57,793 nucleotides of DNA from assembly GCA_947574135.1 (NCBI GenBank), contig CANPIM010000016.1:1-57793 (forward strand). The letters run 5' to 3'. The notes beneath the pieces are model-generated. The model searched no databases. It was not told the DNA's origin and worked only from the letters and a program-made list of their open reading frames with translations. This document shows, piece by piece, positions 8,162 to 16,226 of the stretch (the first letter of the stretch is position 1; the number at the start of each line of letters is the position of its first letter). The stretch comes from an uncultured Lachnospiraceae bacterium. Its GTDB lineage: Bacteria > Bacillota > Clostridia > Lachnospirales > Lachnospiraceae. The translations under genes and the position numbers were made by a program.

Positions 8162-9412
8162 ATGAAGTTTCTAGTAAATCAAAAGCTTGCTACACGTATT
8201 GGTATTATCACCACGGCAATTACCATCATAGGCATGCTGCTGCTCTGGTTTGTTGTATCCAATCGCGTGGTCTCTATGGTGGAAAACAATATTACCAATC
8301 AGATGACTGACGCCGTAGAATCCAGAGCCTCCATTATCAACGACTATGTGGCTTCCGCAGAGGAGTATATGACAGCCTTTGCCCTGGGCTGCGAGGTTCG
8401 CGATCTCCTGGCCAGCCCGGAGGATCCGGCTTTGCTGCAAAGAGGCCAGCAATATACAGAGGACTTTGCTTCTGTCAAGGGCGTCTTTGAGGGTTTATAT
8501 ATTGGTACTCCCGAAACCTACATTCTGACCCACACCTCCCAGGGCGCCATTGGAATGACCACCCGAACCGGGGAGTCCCTGGAGGAGTTTCGCAATACCA
8601 TTCTGGCTCAGCCTCAGCTGACCAATCTGGGAATTATGAAGTCTCCGGGAACGGGAAGCATGATCCTTTCCATGTACTATCCCATTTATGAGGGGCAAAA
8701 ATGCCTTGGCTTTGTGGGCGCCGGCGTTTACGCCAGCCAGTTAATGGATGTACTGCTGGGTCTTGACATTGAGGGGCTTCCCCACAGCGAATATGTGTTT
8801 TTAAATGTGGATACAGGTATGTATTTGTACCATGAGGACGATGCCCTGCTGAATACCCAGACCACTGATAAGGGATATCTGGAAATTCTTCAGCGCATCA
8901 AGGCAGATGGCAGCACAAAAGCCGGCACCTATTCTTATCGGGATGAAAATGGTGTCAATCAGCTGGTGGTGTACAAATATTTGAAGGATCGAAACTGGGT
9001 TTTCATGGTCCGTGACAATGCATCAGAGGTTTATGCAGAGGTAACCACTGTGCGCATTACGGTGGGCATTTTATGTGCAGTGGTGACCGTGTTTATTATC
9101 CTTGCCACACTGCTGATCCTGTACCGCGAGGGGCGGGAGCTGATGGTCATGGAAAGCTCTATCCGCCGCCTGGGCAATCTGGAGCTCTCCGTTGACCGGG
9201 AATTGGAGCCCTTTTATGAAAGAGCCGATGAAATCGGCCTGATTGCCCAGACCATTCATCATGTCTGCGACTGTCTGCGGAAAACCATTGAGGATATTGC
9301 TCTTCAGACCAATGTCCTGGCGCTGAACGCTTCCGTGGAGGCCGCCCGGGCCGGCGCAGCCGGAAAGGGCTTTGCAGTGGTTTCCGACGAAGTAAAGAGC
9401 CTGGCCGGATAA
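8162..9412 (+). CDS. Methyl-accepting chemotaxis-type protein with truncated signalling domain
   Basis: A 416-residue protein starting at the ATG at 8162 (GGGGA upstream). It has TM1 at ~12-32, an extracytoplasmic sensor of ~260 residues with Cache-like features ([55 protein letters not shown]), TM2 at ~293-316 and a HAMP-like segment ending [20 protein letters not shown]. It then runs straight into [25 protein letters not shown] and [15 protein letters not shown], and stops. In intact receptors roughly 100 or more residues of coiled coil lie between HAMP and this hairpin tip, and as many follow it. Here both arms are essentially missing, leaving little to pair with a second strand or reach methylation enzymes. 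It is probably a non-functional or dominant-negative receptor remnant, or a sensor with a changed output. Confidence 0.82.
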   Translation: MKFLVNQKLATRIGIITTAITIIGMLLLWFVVSNRVVSMVENNITNQMTDAVESRASIINDYVASAEEYMTAFALGCEVRDLLASPEDPALLQRGQQYTEDFASVKGVFEGLYIGTPETYILTHTSQGAIGMTTRTGESLEEFRNTILAQPQLTNLGIMKSPGTGSMILSMYYPIYEGQKCLGFVGAGVYASQLMDVLLGLDIEGLPHSEYVFLNVDTGMYLYHEDDALLNTQTTDKGYLEILQRIKADGSTKAGTYSYRDENGVNQLVVYKYLKDRNWVFMVRDNASEVYAEVTTVRITVGILCAVVTVFIILATLLILYREGRELMVMESSIRRLGNLELSVDRELEPFYERADEIGLIAQTIHHVCDCLRKTIEDIALQTNVLALNASVEAARAGAAGKGFAVVSDEVKSLAG

Positions 9413-9455
9413 GCCCTGGAAAATTAGTTTTTTGTCTCATACCGGGAGATTTTGT

Positions 9456-10103
9456 ATGGAAAAGCATGACTTGAAAATAGGAAAAGCGATTTTATGGGTA
9501 GTTTTTTATTTTGGCGTCATGCTTTTTTATACGCTCTTAGATGTGGCAATCTGGCGAACAATAGCACCCACTTATGCGGATCTCCTCCATGTGATTACCA
9601 TAAGCCTCTGCATTGCCGGTTTTCTCGTTCTCCTTAGAAAAACCGGCTTTCATATAGGCTTTTATTCAAATATTACGCCAAGAGGAGTCCTCTCCGCCCT
9701 GGGTTGCTCCCTTTTGTTTTACCTCCTTTTAGACAAAGGCCTGGACCCTCTTCTGGAGAGCGCCTTCCCAAAGAGCCAGCAGAATTACCTGGATGCCCTG
9801 GAAAGCCTGCGTCAATCACCGGCAGCCGGGCTTATACAGGTGTGCATCCTTGCTCCCCTCATAGAGGAAATCCTTATGCGGGGCTTTGTGCTAGGCGGGC
9901 TTAGCCGTACTTATGGCCCTCTTTTAGGACTGCTGATCTCTTCCATGCTTTTTGCAGTCCTGCACTTTAATATGGTCCAGACCCTGTCTACCCTTGTCTG
10001 CGGGATTATACTGGGGATTCTGTATCTCAAAACGGGCTCTATTTTCTGCTGTATCCTGGCTCACTCTGGATATAATGCTATTTCTTGCCTTTTTCTCCTT
10101 TAA
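9456..10103 (+). CDS. CPBP family intramembrane glutamic protease
   Basis: A 215-residue polytopic membrane protein of the CPBP (CAAX protease and bacteriocin-processing, ABI) family. The three signatures are present: EEILMRGF (EExxxR), FAVLHFNM (FxxxH) and HSGYNA (HxxxN/B). The ATG at 9456 follows CGGGAGA with 6-base spacing and is preferred over an upstream in-frame TTG. Family members cleave prenylated or small hydrophobic peptides within the membrane or give self-immunity to bacteriocins. No bacteriocin gene is visible nearby, so the target is unknown. It starts 43 bp after the truncated chemoreceptor gene and could be read from the same promoter. Confidence 0.85.
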   Translation: MEKHDLKIGKAILWVVFYFGVMLFYTLLDVAIWRTIAPTYADLLHVITISLCIAGFLVLLRKTGFHIGFYSNITPRGVLSALGCSLLFYLLLDKGLDPLLESAFPKSQQNYLDALESLRQSPAAGLIQVCILAPLIEEILMRGFVLGGLSRTYGPLLGLLISSMLFAVLHFNMVQTLSTLVCGIILGILYLKTGSIFCCILAHSGYNAISCLFLL

Positions 10104-10233
10104 GCATGTATTTTTATTTTAAAAAAAACCGCATAATCCCCCTGTATTGCGGAACACTACGAGGAGTTAAATACTAATTAACACCTTTCTCTCCTTCTGT
10201 ATCCACAAATTAAATACTATATCTACACTCCTT

Positions 10234-11151
10234 TTATACTCTCTGAAGCCCTGCAAGCAACTCTACTTCTGAAATATCAAGCCCTGAATATTTTGCAATC
10301 TTATCAATTGATAATTCACTATCCTGCAACATTCTGAGTGCTGTCTCTTTTTTAGCTTCATCCTTCCCTCTATTTAAAATTGTCCTCGCTTCTGTCTCAA
10401 GTAACGCTCCGCTCATCATTCCACCTATTCCTTTCTGCACATTCTCATACTTTTGTGCGATTTCTCTGATTACATCACCAGAAAGTTCTATAATGGTACG
10501 TTTGTCAAATGCCCCAATAATCCTTTCCTGCTCCAGTTTATCAAGTCTCTCCAATATCTTTTGGTACTCTGCCTTCAACTCTGCTAATCTCTGTTCATTA
10601 CTATTATACACCGCAAAGTTCTTTTCATGTGAAAAAATATAAAACGGAATTAACAGTAACAAGCCTTTTGAAAAAATATCTTCCAGAGTATATTCCTGCA
10701 CCTTCATAATCGGCACATCATACTCTACGGTGCCACCCGGCGTTTTTATCACATACCGCATTTTATCAGGTGTCTTTTTATAATTCCTTAGATATAGGAC
10801 TGCTGTATTGGGAAATGTCACTGTCAATGTTTCATTGGTGACTTCACCTTCATCTAACGCAATCTGAGCATCATATTCAAACAATCTGATTGTCATCCGT
10901 CCATCCGGCAGACTACTCTCACATTCCAGGTAATATTTCTTCTTTTTCTTCCCATATATTATGAAATTAGTATCTGATATTCTTTCCTTATTTTCTGTAT
11001 CTTGTTTATCAATAAAATGTTCATTGGGATGAAACTTTATCATTTCATCTCCTGTATAGTCTTCCTTGAAAATCTCATTGATTACTGGGATGATCATCTT
11101 TCGACAATCATTTAAAATTGTCCGAAATGCTCCATCATATATATTTCCCAT
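10234..11151 (-). CDS. PD-(D/E)XK nuclease-family (Rpn/YhgA-like putative transposase) protein
   Basis: A 305-residue protein starting at the ATG at 11151 (GGAGG, 7-base spacing). SDTNFIIYGKKKKKYYLECES contains the D...ExE core of the PD-(D/E)XK fold used by Rpn/YhgA-like recombination-promoting nucleases. A Lys/Glu-rich coiled coil (residues ~195-225) follows, and the C-terminus LSIDKIAKYSGLDISEVELL is the short helix-turn-helix-like tail seen in this family. The gene is clearly more AT-rich than its neighbours, which suggests horizontal acquisition. No terminal inverted repeats or target duplication are evident around it. Its role is uncertain: Rpn proteins promote RecA-independent recombination, but many clostridial copies are lone genes of unknown purpose. 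Confidence 0.78.
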   Translation of the reverse strand: MGNIYDGAFRTILNDCRKMIIPVINEIFKEDYTGDEMIKFHPNEHFIDKQDTENKERISDTNFIIYGKKKKKYYLECESSLPDGRMTIRLFEYDAQIALDEGEVTNETLTVTFPNTAVLYLRNYKKTPDKMRYVIKTPGGTVEYDVPIMKVQEYTLEDIFSKGLLLLIPFYIFSHEKNFAVYNSNEQRLAELKAEYQKILERLDKLEQERIIGAFDKRTIIELSGDVIREIAQKYENVQKGIGGMMSGALLETEARTILNRGKDEAKKETALRMLQDSELSIDKIAKYSGLDISEVELLAGLQRV

Positions 11152-11354
11152 AATCAATCCTCCGTATTTCTTATTACTATCATATCATTTTCATAATGCA
11201 TACACAACTACATTTAAAATACAGTTTGCATTTTACCTCTAAGTGGATATTACTGACTGTATCTGCAATATCCCTGAATGTGTAATAGAAATCTTAACTT
11301 TCAAATCTCCTGCACTTTAGTTCATTGCTTCAAATTACCCTCCAATATACTAAC

Positions 11355-13088
11355 CTACTCCGGCAAACTATCCCTCACACAAAGCGCCCCATATCCAATC
11401 TGGCTATTCCACCCCTCATCAAACCCCGGCAGGGGCCTGGCCCCTCTCTGCAGGTACGCCTTCACCTTCTCCCCGTACAAAAAAGGATCCTCTCCGTCCA
11501 CGATTCCCCATCCCATAAGCAAAGCCGCCGCCCCGGTGACAAAGGGCGTGGCAAAGGAGGTGCCTGTCACAGGGGCATACCCGCCTCCCACGGCCGGAGC
11601 CATAATGCTTACTCCGGGGGCCACCAGATCCGGTCGCCTGATTCCCTCTCCCAAGGGCTCCCCACGTCCGGAAAAATCCGCATAGCTTAAGTTCCGGCTG
11701 TCGTAGGCGCCCACGGCAACGGTTTTCCGGGCAGTGGAGGGAATGGTAAGGGTGGACTGAGGGGTGGGATATAAAAAACGGGTGCCCCGGTTCAGGGCCG
11801 CCTGACTTGGCATCCACATATGGTATTCTCCGTTGACCACCTTTCCGGCCACCAGTCCAATGCTCCAGACGCCGCTGTCTATATAATCCTCCCTGGGAAG
11901 GAAATCAAAATAAATTTCCTGGCTCTGGCTGTAGGGTGTGGGTTCCCCATAATACACCAAAAGCTCCGTTCCACCCAGGACAAACCGCTGAGCGCCGGAG
12001 CTTTCCCGCAAAGGTCCTTCCATACGCCCGTCCGGATGTATGAGATAAACCTCCACCACATCAATATAAGATTTCCAGAGCTGAATATTCAAAACCGTCT
12101 CATAGGGACTCACGGCAAACTCCACCCGTGTTTCCTGAAAGGAGGTCAACCGACCATTGGTATGCCCGTCCCCATAGCCCTCATTCCCGGTACCGATACA
12201 AAATACGGATTTCCACACATTGGCCATATCTGTCAGATAGGTCTCCAAAAGGGAGGTGCCGTCATGAGCGCCGTAGGTATTGCCAAAGCTGATATTCACG
12301 GCCAGGGGCATCTGAAGCTCAATGGCCTTTTGAACACAGTAATCCACGGCCTGCATAAGCTCCGTAGTCCTGGGAAAGGAATTGCTCCTGGGCATGCCAA
12401 GCTTCACCACCAAAAGGCGGCTCTCCGTAGCCACCCCCCGGTATCGCCCATTGCTGGCCCGTCCGTTGCCGGCGGCAATTCCCAGCACCCCGGTTCCATG
12501 ACCGCTGATATCCACACTGGGAACCAACGCCTGCTGCCCCTCCCGGTCCTCTCTCAGAAGAGCGGCATCCAGCTGCTCCTTGGTAAACTCTGTGCCAATC
12601 TCATAGCCTTTGGGAGGATTTCCCGAAAGAGTCTGATCCCACAAATACAGAATCCGGCTGCTTCCGTCCTCATTCCGAAAATCTGGATGGGCATAGTCCA
12701 CCCCGGAGTCCAGACAGGCCACCAGGATTCCCCTCCCAAAAAGCTTTAACCGCCCTGTCTGCACCATGGTGACGCAGGAGGCCGCCCGGCCCTGATCCAG
12801 GGCAAAATACAGCCGCTTAGGCTTTTCCACAAATTCAATCTGACTCCACTGGCTCACGCTTTCCACCAGGGCCTCCGGCACAGTGAGAATGGCATATTCA
12901 TTTTGCAGCTCTACCACCCGGATCCCCTGCTTTCGAAGTCCGCTTAAATCTCCGTGATATTTCACCACCAGCTCCCAGGTATTCTCCTCCTCATCAAAGC
13001 CCACATTCAGGTTCAGGGACTGCTCCCGTTCCCTGGGAGTAGCCTCCAGGGCCAGGTTTAGTAAGTTTTCCATTTTGGGATCATTCAT
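11355..13088 (-). CDS. S8 subtilisin-like peptidase, CspB/C-like
   Basis: A 577-residue subtilase of the clostridial Csp type, which process or sense spore germination signals. An N-terminal prodomain-like region (residues ~1-95) precedes the catalytic domain. The triad is intact: Asp127 in ACLDSGVDYAHPDF, His197 in SGHGTGVLG and Ser511 in GTSFATPF. The oxyanion Asn lies near CIGTGNEG. A jelly-roll-like insertion (~320-445) between the second and third catalytic blocks is typical of Csp proteases. There is no signal peptide. The start is the ATG at 13088 with GGGAG upstream. In Clostridioides CspB cleaves SleC whereas CspC and CspA are pseudoproteases; the complete triad argues for an active enzyme. 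No sleC gene is adjacent, so germination function is inference. Confidence 0.85.
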   Translation of the reverse strand: MNDPKMENLLNLALEATPREREQSLNLNVGFDEEENTWELVVKYHGDLSGLRKQGIRVVELQNEYAILTVPEALVESVSQWSQIEFVEKPKRLYFALDQGRAASCVTMVQTGRLKLFGRGILVACLDSGVDYAHPDFRNEDGSSRILYLWDQTLSGNPPKGYEIGTEFTKEQLDAALLREDREGQQALVPSVDISGHGTGVLGIAAGNGRASNGRYRGVATESRLLVVKLGMPRSNSFPRTTELMQAVDYCVQKAIELQMPLAVNISFGNTYGAHDGTSLLETYLTDMANVWKSVFCIGTGNEGYGDGHTNGRLTSFQETRVEFAVSPYETVLNIQLWKSYIDVVEVYLIHPDGRMEGPLRESSGAQRFVLGGTELLVYYGEPTPYSQSQEIYFDFLPREDYIDSGVWSIGLVAGKVVNGEYHMWMPSQAALNRGTRFLYPTPQSTLTIPSTARKTVAVGAYDSRNLSYADFSGRGEPLGEGIRRPDLVAPGVSIMAPAVGGGYAPVTGTSFATPFVTGAAALLMGWGIVDGEDPFLYGEKVKAYLQRGARPLPGFDEGWNSQIGYGALCVRDSLPE

Positions 13089-13126
13089 CAAATATCTGCT
13101 CCCGCGATTTTCTGCTTACTACCAGG

Positions 13127-14611
13127 TTATTCCTTCCCTCCCAAAGCGTTCAGCCCTGCAAGAATTTCCCGGCAGATCTCCTCCACCCTCTTTCCATCCG
13201 TAGACACCGCCAAATCAGCCGCCGCTTCATAGCTCTCCCGCCTCTTCTCCATAAGCTGGGCAATATATTCCACATTCATATTTCCATTTAAAATGGGCCG
13301 TTCCTGGCTTCCCTGAACCCGTGCAAGAATAGTCTTTGGCGTGGCCGTCAGGAGGACAATTCTTCCCTGCCTTTTCATAAAATCCCGGTTTTCCTCCCGG
13401 GTCACTACGCCGCCTCCGCAGGAAACCACTTTGGGCGTCTGCCCCTCCAGGGAATACAAAAGCCTGGTCTCCTTGTCCCGAAAATACGCCTCCCCGTACT
13501 GTTCAAACATAGAAGCGATGCTCTGGCCCTCCTGCTCCTCCAGCCGGGCATCCATCTCTACCTGCTCCCACCCAAGCTTCTCCCGCAGCATATGGGCCAC
13601 CGTGCTTTTCCCCGTACCCATAAAGCCAATGAGGAAAATGTGTCCCCTGCTCTCCTTAGGCCTCCTTCCCTCTTCCTCTTTCCCTTGTTTTTCTTCTGTA
13701 TGCAGCAAATCCAGATATCCGGCCAGAGCGCCGGCCTCCACCTGTCCGGGCGCAGAAGCCCGTCCCGCCGAACCAAAGGTCATCGCTGAGCCAAACAGCT
13801 CACCGGACAGACGGCTTAAAATCCCAAGGCTTCCCATGGACATGGTAATCCTGGGCCGATCCCCATACCATTCCTTCATCTGCCAGGTGACCTCCAGAAG
13901 CTTTACCACATCCGCCTCCTTTTGAGGCATCACCGCCAGCTTGCACATATCTGCCCCCAAAAGCTGCATGGCCCGCAGACTGTTTACCATAAGCTCTGTC
14001 CCCGGCGTCCCGCAAAAATCATGGCTGGACCCAATGACCCAAACGCCGGCCTGCTGTAAGTTCCGGATAAGCTCCGTCACTTTCTCCCGCTGTAAAAATT
14101 CGGCCAGGCCCGCCACTTCCGCCTCCTGCAATGCTCCCTTTTTTGCTTCCCCAGCCTGGAAAGCCTTTTCCGGCCAGAGAAGCTTTTCCGGCTCTCCTGC
14201 CTCCCACTTCCTCTGCTTTCTCAGCGCCTCCTCCGCCTGCCCCAGGGACATGCGAAAAAGCTCCACATCCACCAGATCCACAAAGCCGCTTCTGGCCGCC
14301 TCCAGATTCAGCTGCCCATACTCCCCGGGGCTTACGATTCCCTCACCGCCCTCCTCCCTGGTTCTTATGGTAAAGAGCAGGGGCATTTCCCCCAGAAGCT
14401 CCCGCAGCTCTTTTAACATGGCCAGAAGCCGCTCCCTCTCTCTTAATCCCAGAAACCAGTCTGCCCGCCATTCAGCCAGATCCGCCGGACAAGACAAAAG
14501 CTCCCTGGCCTGCCGGTAAATCTCCTCCTCTGTCCGCCCCACAATGGGCACACAGATCTTGGGCCGCCCCTCTCCCAGTCTTACGTTTCTCACCTGTATA
14601 GAACGCTCCAT
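13127..14611 (-). CDS. Fused type I 3-dehydroquinate dehydratase - shikimate kinase
   Basis: A 494-residue bifunctional shikimate-pathway enzyme. Residues ~1-303 are AroD: EWRAD (48), His197 in SSHDF and the Schiff-base Lys224 in CKLAVMP. They should convert 3-dehydroquinate to 3-dehydroshikimate. After a charged linker (~304-322), residues ~323-494 are AroK with P-loop GFMGTGKST (329-337), the Asp in EMDARLE, the CGGGVV motif and RPIL. Between LVDVELF and the SSHDF block there are ~70 residues where E. coli AroD has ~20, an insertion rich in Lys, Glu, Gln and Ala. The start is ATG 14611, with AGGAGG nine bases upstream; the longer in-frame form has no ribosome site. It lies upstream of the Csp-like gene with 38 bp between. 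Confidence 0.9.
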   Translation of the reverse strand: MERSIQVRNVRLGEGRPKICVPIVGRTEEEIYRQARELLSCPADLAEWRADWFLGLRERERLLAMLKELRELLGEMPLLFTIRTREEGGEGIVSPGEYGQLNLEAARSGFVDLVDVELFRMSLGQAEEALRKQRKWEAGEPEKLLWPEKAFQAGEAKKGALQEAEVAGLAEFLQREKVTELIRNLQQAGVWVIGSSHDFCGTPGTELMVNSLRAMQLLGADMCKLAVMPQKEADVVKLLEVTWQMKEWYGDRPRITMSMGSLGILSRLSGELFGSAMTFGSAGRASAPGQVEAGALAGYLDLLHTEEKQGKEEEGRRPKESRGHIFLIGFMGTGKSTVAHMLREKLGWEQVEMDARLEEQEGQSIASMFEQYGEAYFRDKETRLLYSLEGQTPKVVSCGGGVVTREENRDFMKRQGRIVLLTATPKTILARVQGSQERPILNGNMNVEYIAQLMEKRRESYEAAADLAVSTDGKRVEEICREILAGLNALGGKE

Positions 14612-14817
14612 AAAGCTTATCCTCCTCTTTTTATACATTTCTTCCATTTATTTTTCTATTTTTCTATATTACCATTTGCTTTCTTTTCCATTTTACCATA
14701 TAATAAGGGTGTTGACCAAGAAAAAATGCGGTTCCTTTCCCTTTGCCGGAAAACGCAAACATAGCCCTTGACCGCTGAGGGTGGGTCGCAAGTAAAGATA
14801 AAGTGAGGTATGAAAAA

Positions 14818-15519
14818 ATGGAAGAAAATTTAACGATGGACGATCTCAAGGAGGAACTGGAGGCTTCTCTGGCTCAGCCGGAGGAAACAGCAGAAGAGAT
14901 TGAGGACCCCACCTGGGCTACCTTGAAGGAGTATCTGGATGAGGGGACCGTATTGACCGTAAAAATTGCCGGCGTGGTCAAGGCTGGCGTCATTGCCAAT
15001 GTGGAAGGCGTCCGTGGGTTTATCCCGGCCTCTCAGCTCTCCCTCTCCTACGTGGAGAATCTGGAGGATTGGCTGAACAAAAAGATCAAGGTGCAGGTGA
15101 TCACCGTAAATCCGGAAAGCAAAAAGCTGGTGCTCTCTGCCCGTAAGATTCTTCGCCAGGAGGCCGCTGCAGAGCGCAAGGCCCGTCTGGAAGCCGTAAA
15201 GGTAGGCGACGTGATGGAGGGCAAGGTGGAAAGCCTCCAGTCCTACGGCGCATTTATTGACCTGGGCAACGGTCTGTCCGGACTGGTACATGTATCCCAA
15301 ATCTCCAACAAGCGGGTGAAGAGTCCGGACGCCGTTTTAAAGGTGGGCGATCCCGTTACCGTAAAGGTTATCGCTCTGAAGGAGGGCAAGCTTTCCTTAA
15401 GCATGCGGGCTCTCATGGAGGATTCTGCTCCCGAGGCTTCGGAGGAGCGTGTGGTTCTTCCCAAATCCGAGGAGCTGACCACCAATCTGGGTTCCCTGTT
15501 TAAGGATCTGAAATTCTAA
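14818..15519 (+). CDS. S1 RNA-binding domain protein
   Basis: A 233-residue protein with an acidic N-terminus (residues 1-40) and two S1 (OB-fold) domains. The first is TVLTVKIAGVVKAGVIANVEGVRGFIPASQLS and the second is GDVMEGKVESLQSYGAFIDLGNGLSGLVHVSQIS. The ATG at 14818 follows AAGTGAGGT; the upstream GTG of the same frame lies inside that ribosome site. Such short S1 proteins occur in Firmicutes lacking the six-domain proteobacterial S1 and may assist mRNA binding or translation, but a specific function is not known. It is divergent from the aroD-aroK gene and followed by a hairpin. Confidence 0.8.
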   Translation: MEENLTMDDLKEELEASLAQPEETAEEIEDPTWATLKEYLDEGTVLTVKIAGVVKAGVIANVEGVRGFIPASQLSLSYVENLEDWLNKKIKVQVITVNPESKKLVLSARKILRQEAAAERKARLEAVKVGDVMEGKVESLQSYGAFIDLGNGLSGLVHVSQISNKRVKSPDAVLKVGDPVTVKVIALKEGKLSLSMRALMEDSAPEASEERVVLPKSEELTTNLGSLFKDLKF

Positions 15520-15546
15520 CGGATACGGTCCTGTGGATGAAAAAAA

Positions 15547-15583
15547 GAGTCCGGTTTTTTGCCGGCACTCATCAGACTTTTTT
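15547..15583 (+). terminator. Possible terminator of the S1-domain gene
   Basis: GAGTCCGG pairs with CCGGCACTC (one bulged base) around a T-rich loop at 15547-15570. A T6 run follows at 15578-15583 after a short gap. The imperfect spacing makes this tentative. Confidence 0.35.
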
Positions 15584-15594
15584 AAAATGTTCAA

Positions 15595-15624
15595 AAACGG
15601 CATAGCTCCCGGGCTATGCCGTTT
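15595..15624 (-). terminator. Terminator of the XRE regulator gene (possibly bidirectional)
   Basis: AAACGGCATAGC and GCTATGCCGTTT form a perfect 12-bp stem with a TCCCGG loop. The minus strand continues GTTTTTGAAC, a U-tract for the gene ending at 15681. The plus side has a weaker GTTTCTCCTTT. Confidence 0.75.
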
Positions 15625-15680
15625 CTCCTTTCCCCTGTATTCCCACAGCGTCTGCAACTTTCACACATAAACGGAATCTT

Positions 15681-15884
15681 TTAATCTTCTGTAAACGCAA
15701 ATAGTTCCTCTACGCTCACATGAAACACCTTTGCAATATCCATTGCTAACTTTAGAGACGGATTATAACGCCCGTTTTCCAAATGCACAATGGTTTCACG
15801 CCTTACTTTTACCAGCTCCGCAAGTTCGTTCTGCTTTAGCCCTGCTTTTTCCCGATATTCCTTTACCTTTGTCTTGAGGGCCAT
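15681..15884 (-). CDS. Small XRE-family HTH transcriptional regulator
   Basis: A 67-residue Cro/CI-type regulator that is essentially one helix-turn-helix domain: VKEYREKAGLKQNELAELVK, then VRRETIVHLENGRYNPSLKLA, then VFHVSVEELFAF. Its ATG follows the stop codon of the upstream membrane-protein gene by one base (TAA-T-ATG), with AAGGGAG as ribosome site. Such paired HTH/membrane-protein genes are common in Lachnospiraceae and may form an autoregulated unit; the signal is unknown. Confidence 0.88.
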   Translation of the reverse strand: MALKTKVKEYREKAGLKQNELAELVKVRRETIVHLENGRYNPSLKLAMDIAKVFHVSVEELFAFTED

Positions 15885-15885
15885 A

Positions 15886-16158
15886 TTAAACTCCCTTATT
15901 GTCCATCACACATCCGATTGCATCTGTTCTGCGCAAATTCTGTATGGCCAGCTCGTCCGTTTCCTCTTTCCTATACTTACGAATACGGTTTGCCTGCATT
16001 GCAAAAAATATGGCGGTAAATATGAAAACCACATTCTGAATCGTCATATAGTAGTCATGCCAATCCCGTCTTGCCCACATCCAGTAATAGCAGGTAAGAA
16101 GCACTGCATAAATAATTTTTGTTCCTACTATTTCCTTTAAAGTTACTTTTGATTTCAA
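15886..16158 (-). CDS. Small two-helix membrane protein paired with the XRE regulator
   Basis: A 90-residue protein with two membrane helices (IIYAVLLTCYYWMWA and IQNVVFIFTAIFFAMQA), then a basic/acidic stretch (RIRKYRKEETDELAIQNLRRTDAI), then an abrupt CVMDNKGV end. Proteins of this kind, as I remember them, carry two further helices between the DELA..NLRR stretch and the D-x-KG-V tail. The gene may therefore have lost an internal in-frame segment; that is recollection, not a measured alignment. It is translationally linked to the regulator gene downstream. Confidence 0.6.
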   Translation of the reverse strand: MKSKVTLKEIVGTKIIYAVLLTCYYWMWARRDWHDYYMTIQNVVFIFTAIFFAMQANRIRKYRKEETDELAIQNLRRTDAIGCVMDNKGV

Positions 16159-16226
16159 ATTCTATTCCTCCATGTGAGATATCTTCACCATCTAGTTATA
16201 AATATATCACTTCAGAGGGGGAGCTG

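Noticed and set aside
10104..10233. Inverted CCGCA...TGCGG near 10128 as a terminator after the CPBP gene.
   Set aside because: The stem is only 5 bp with mismatches and no T-run follows.
14768..14800. GAGGGTGGGTCGC upstream of the S1 gene resembles the T-box antiterminator GGGTGGNACCGCG.
   Set aside because: The match breaks after GGGTGG, there is no stem I, specifier loop or terminator in the short leader, and an S1-domain protein is not a T-box target.
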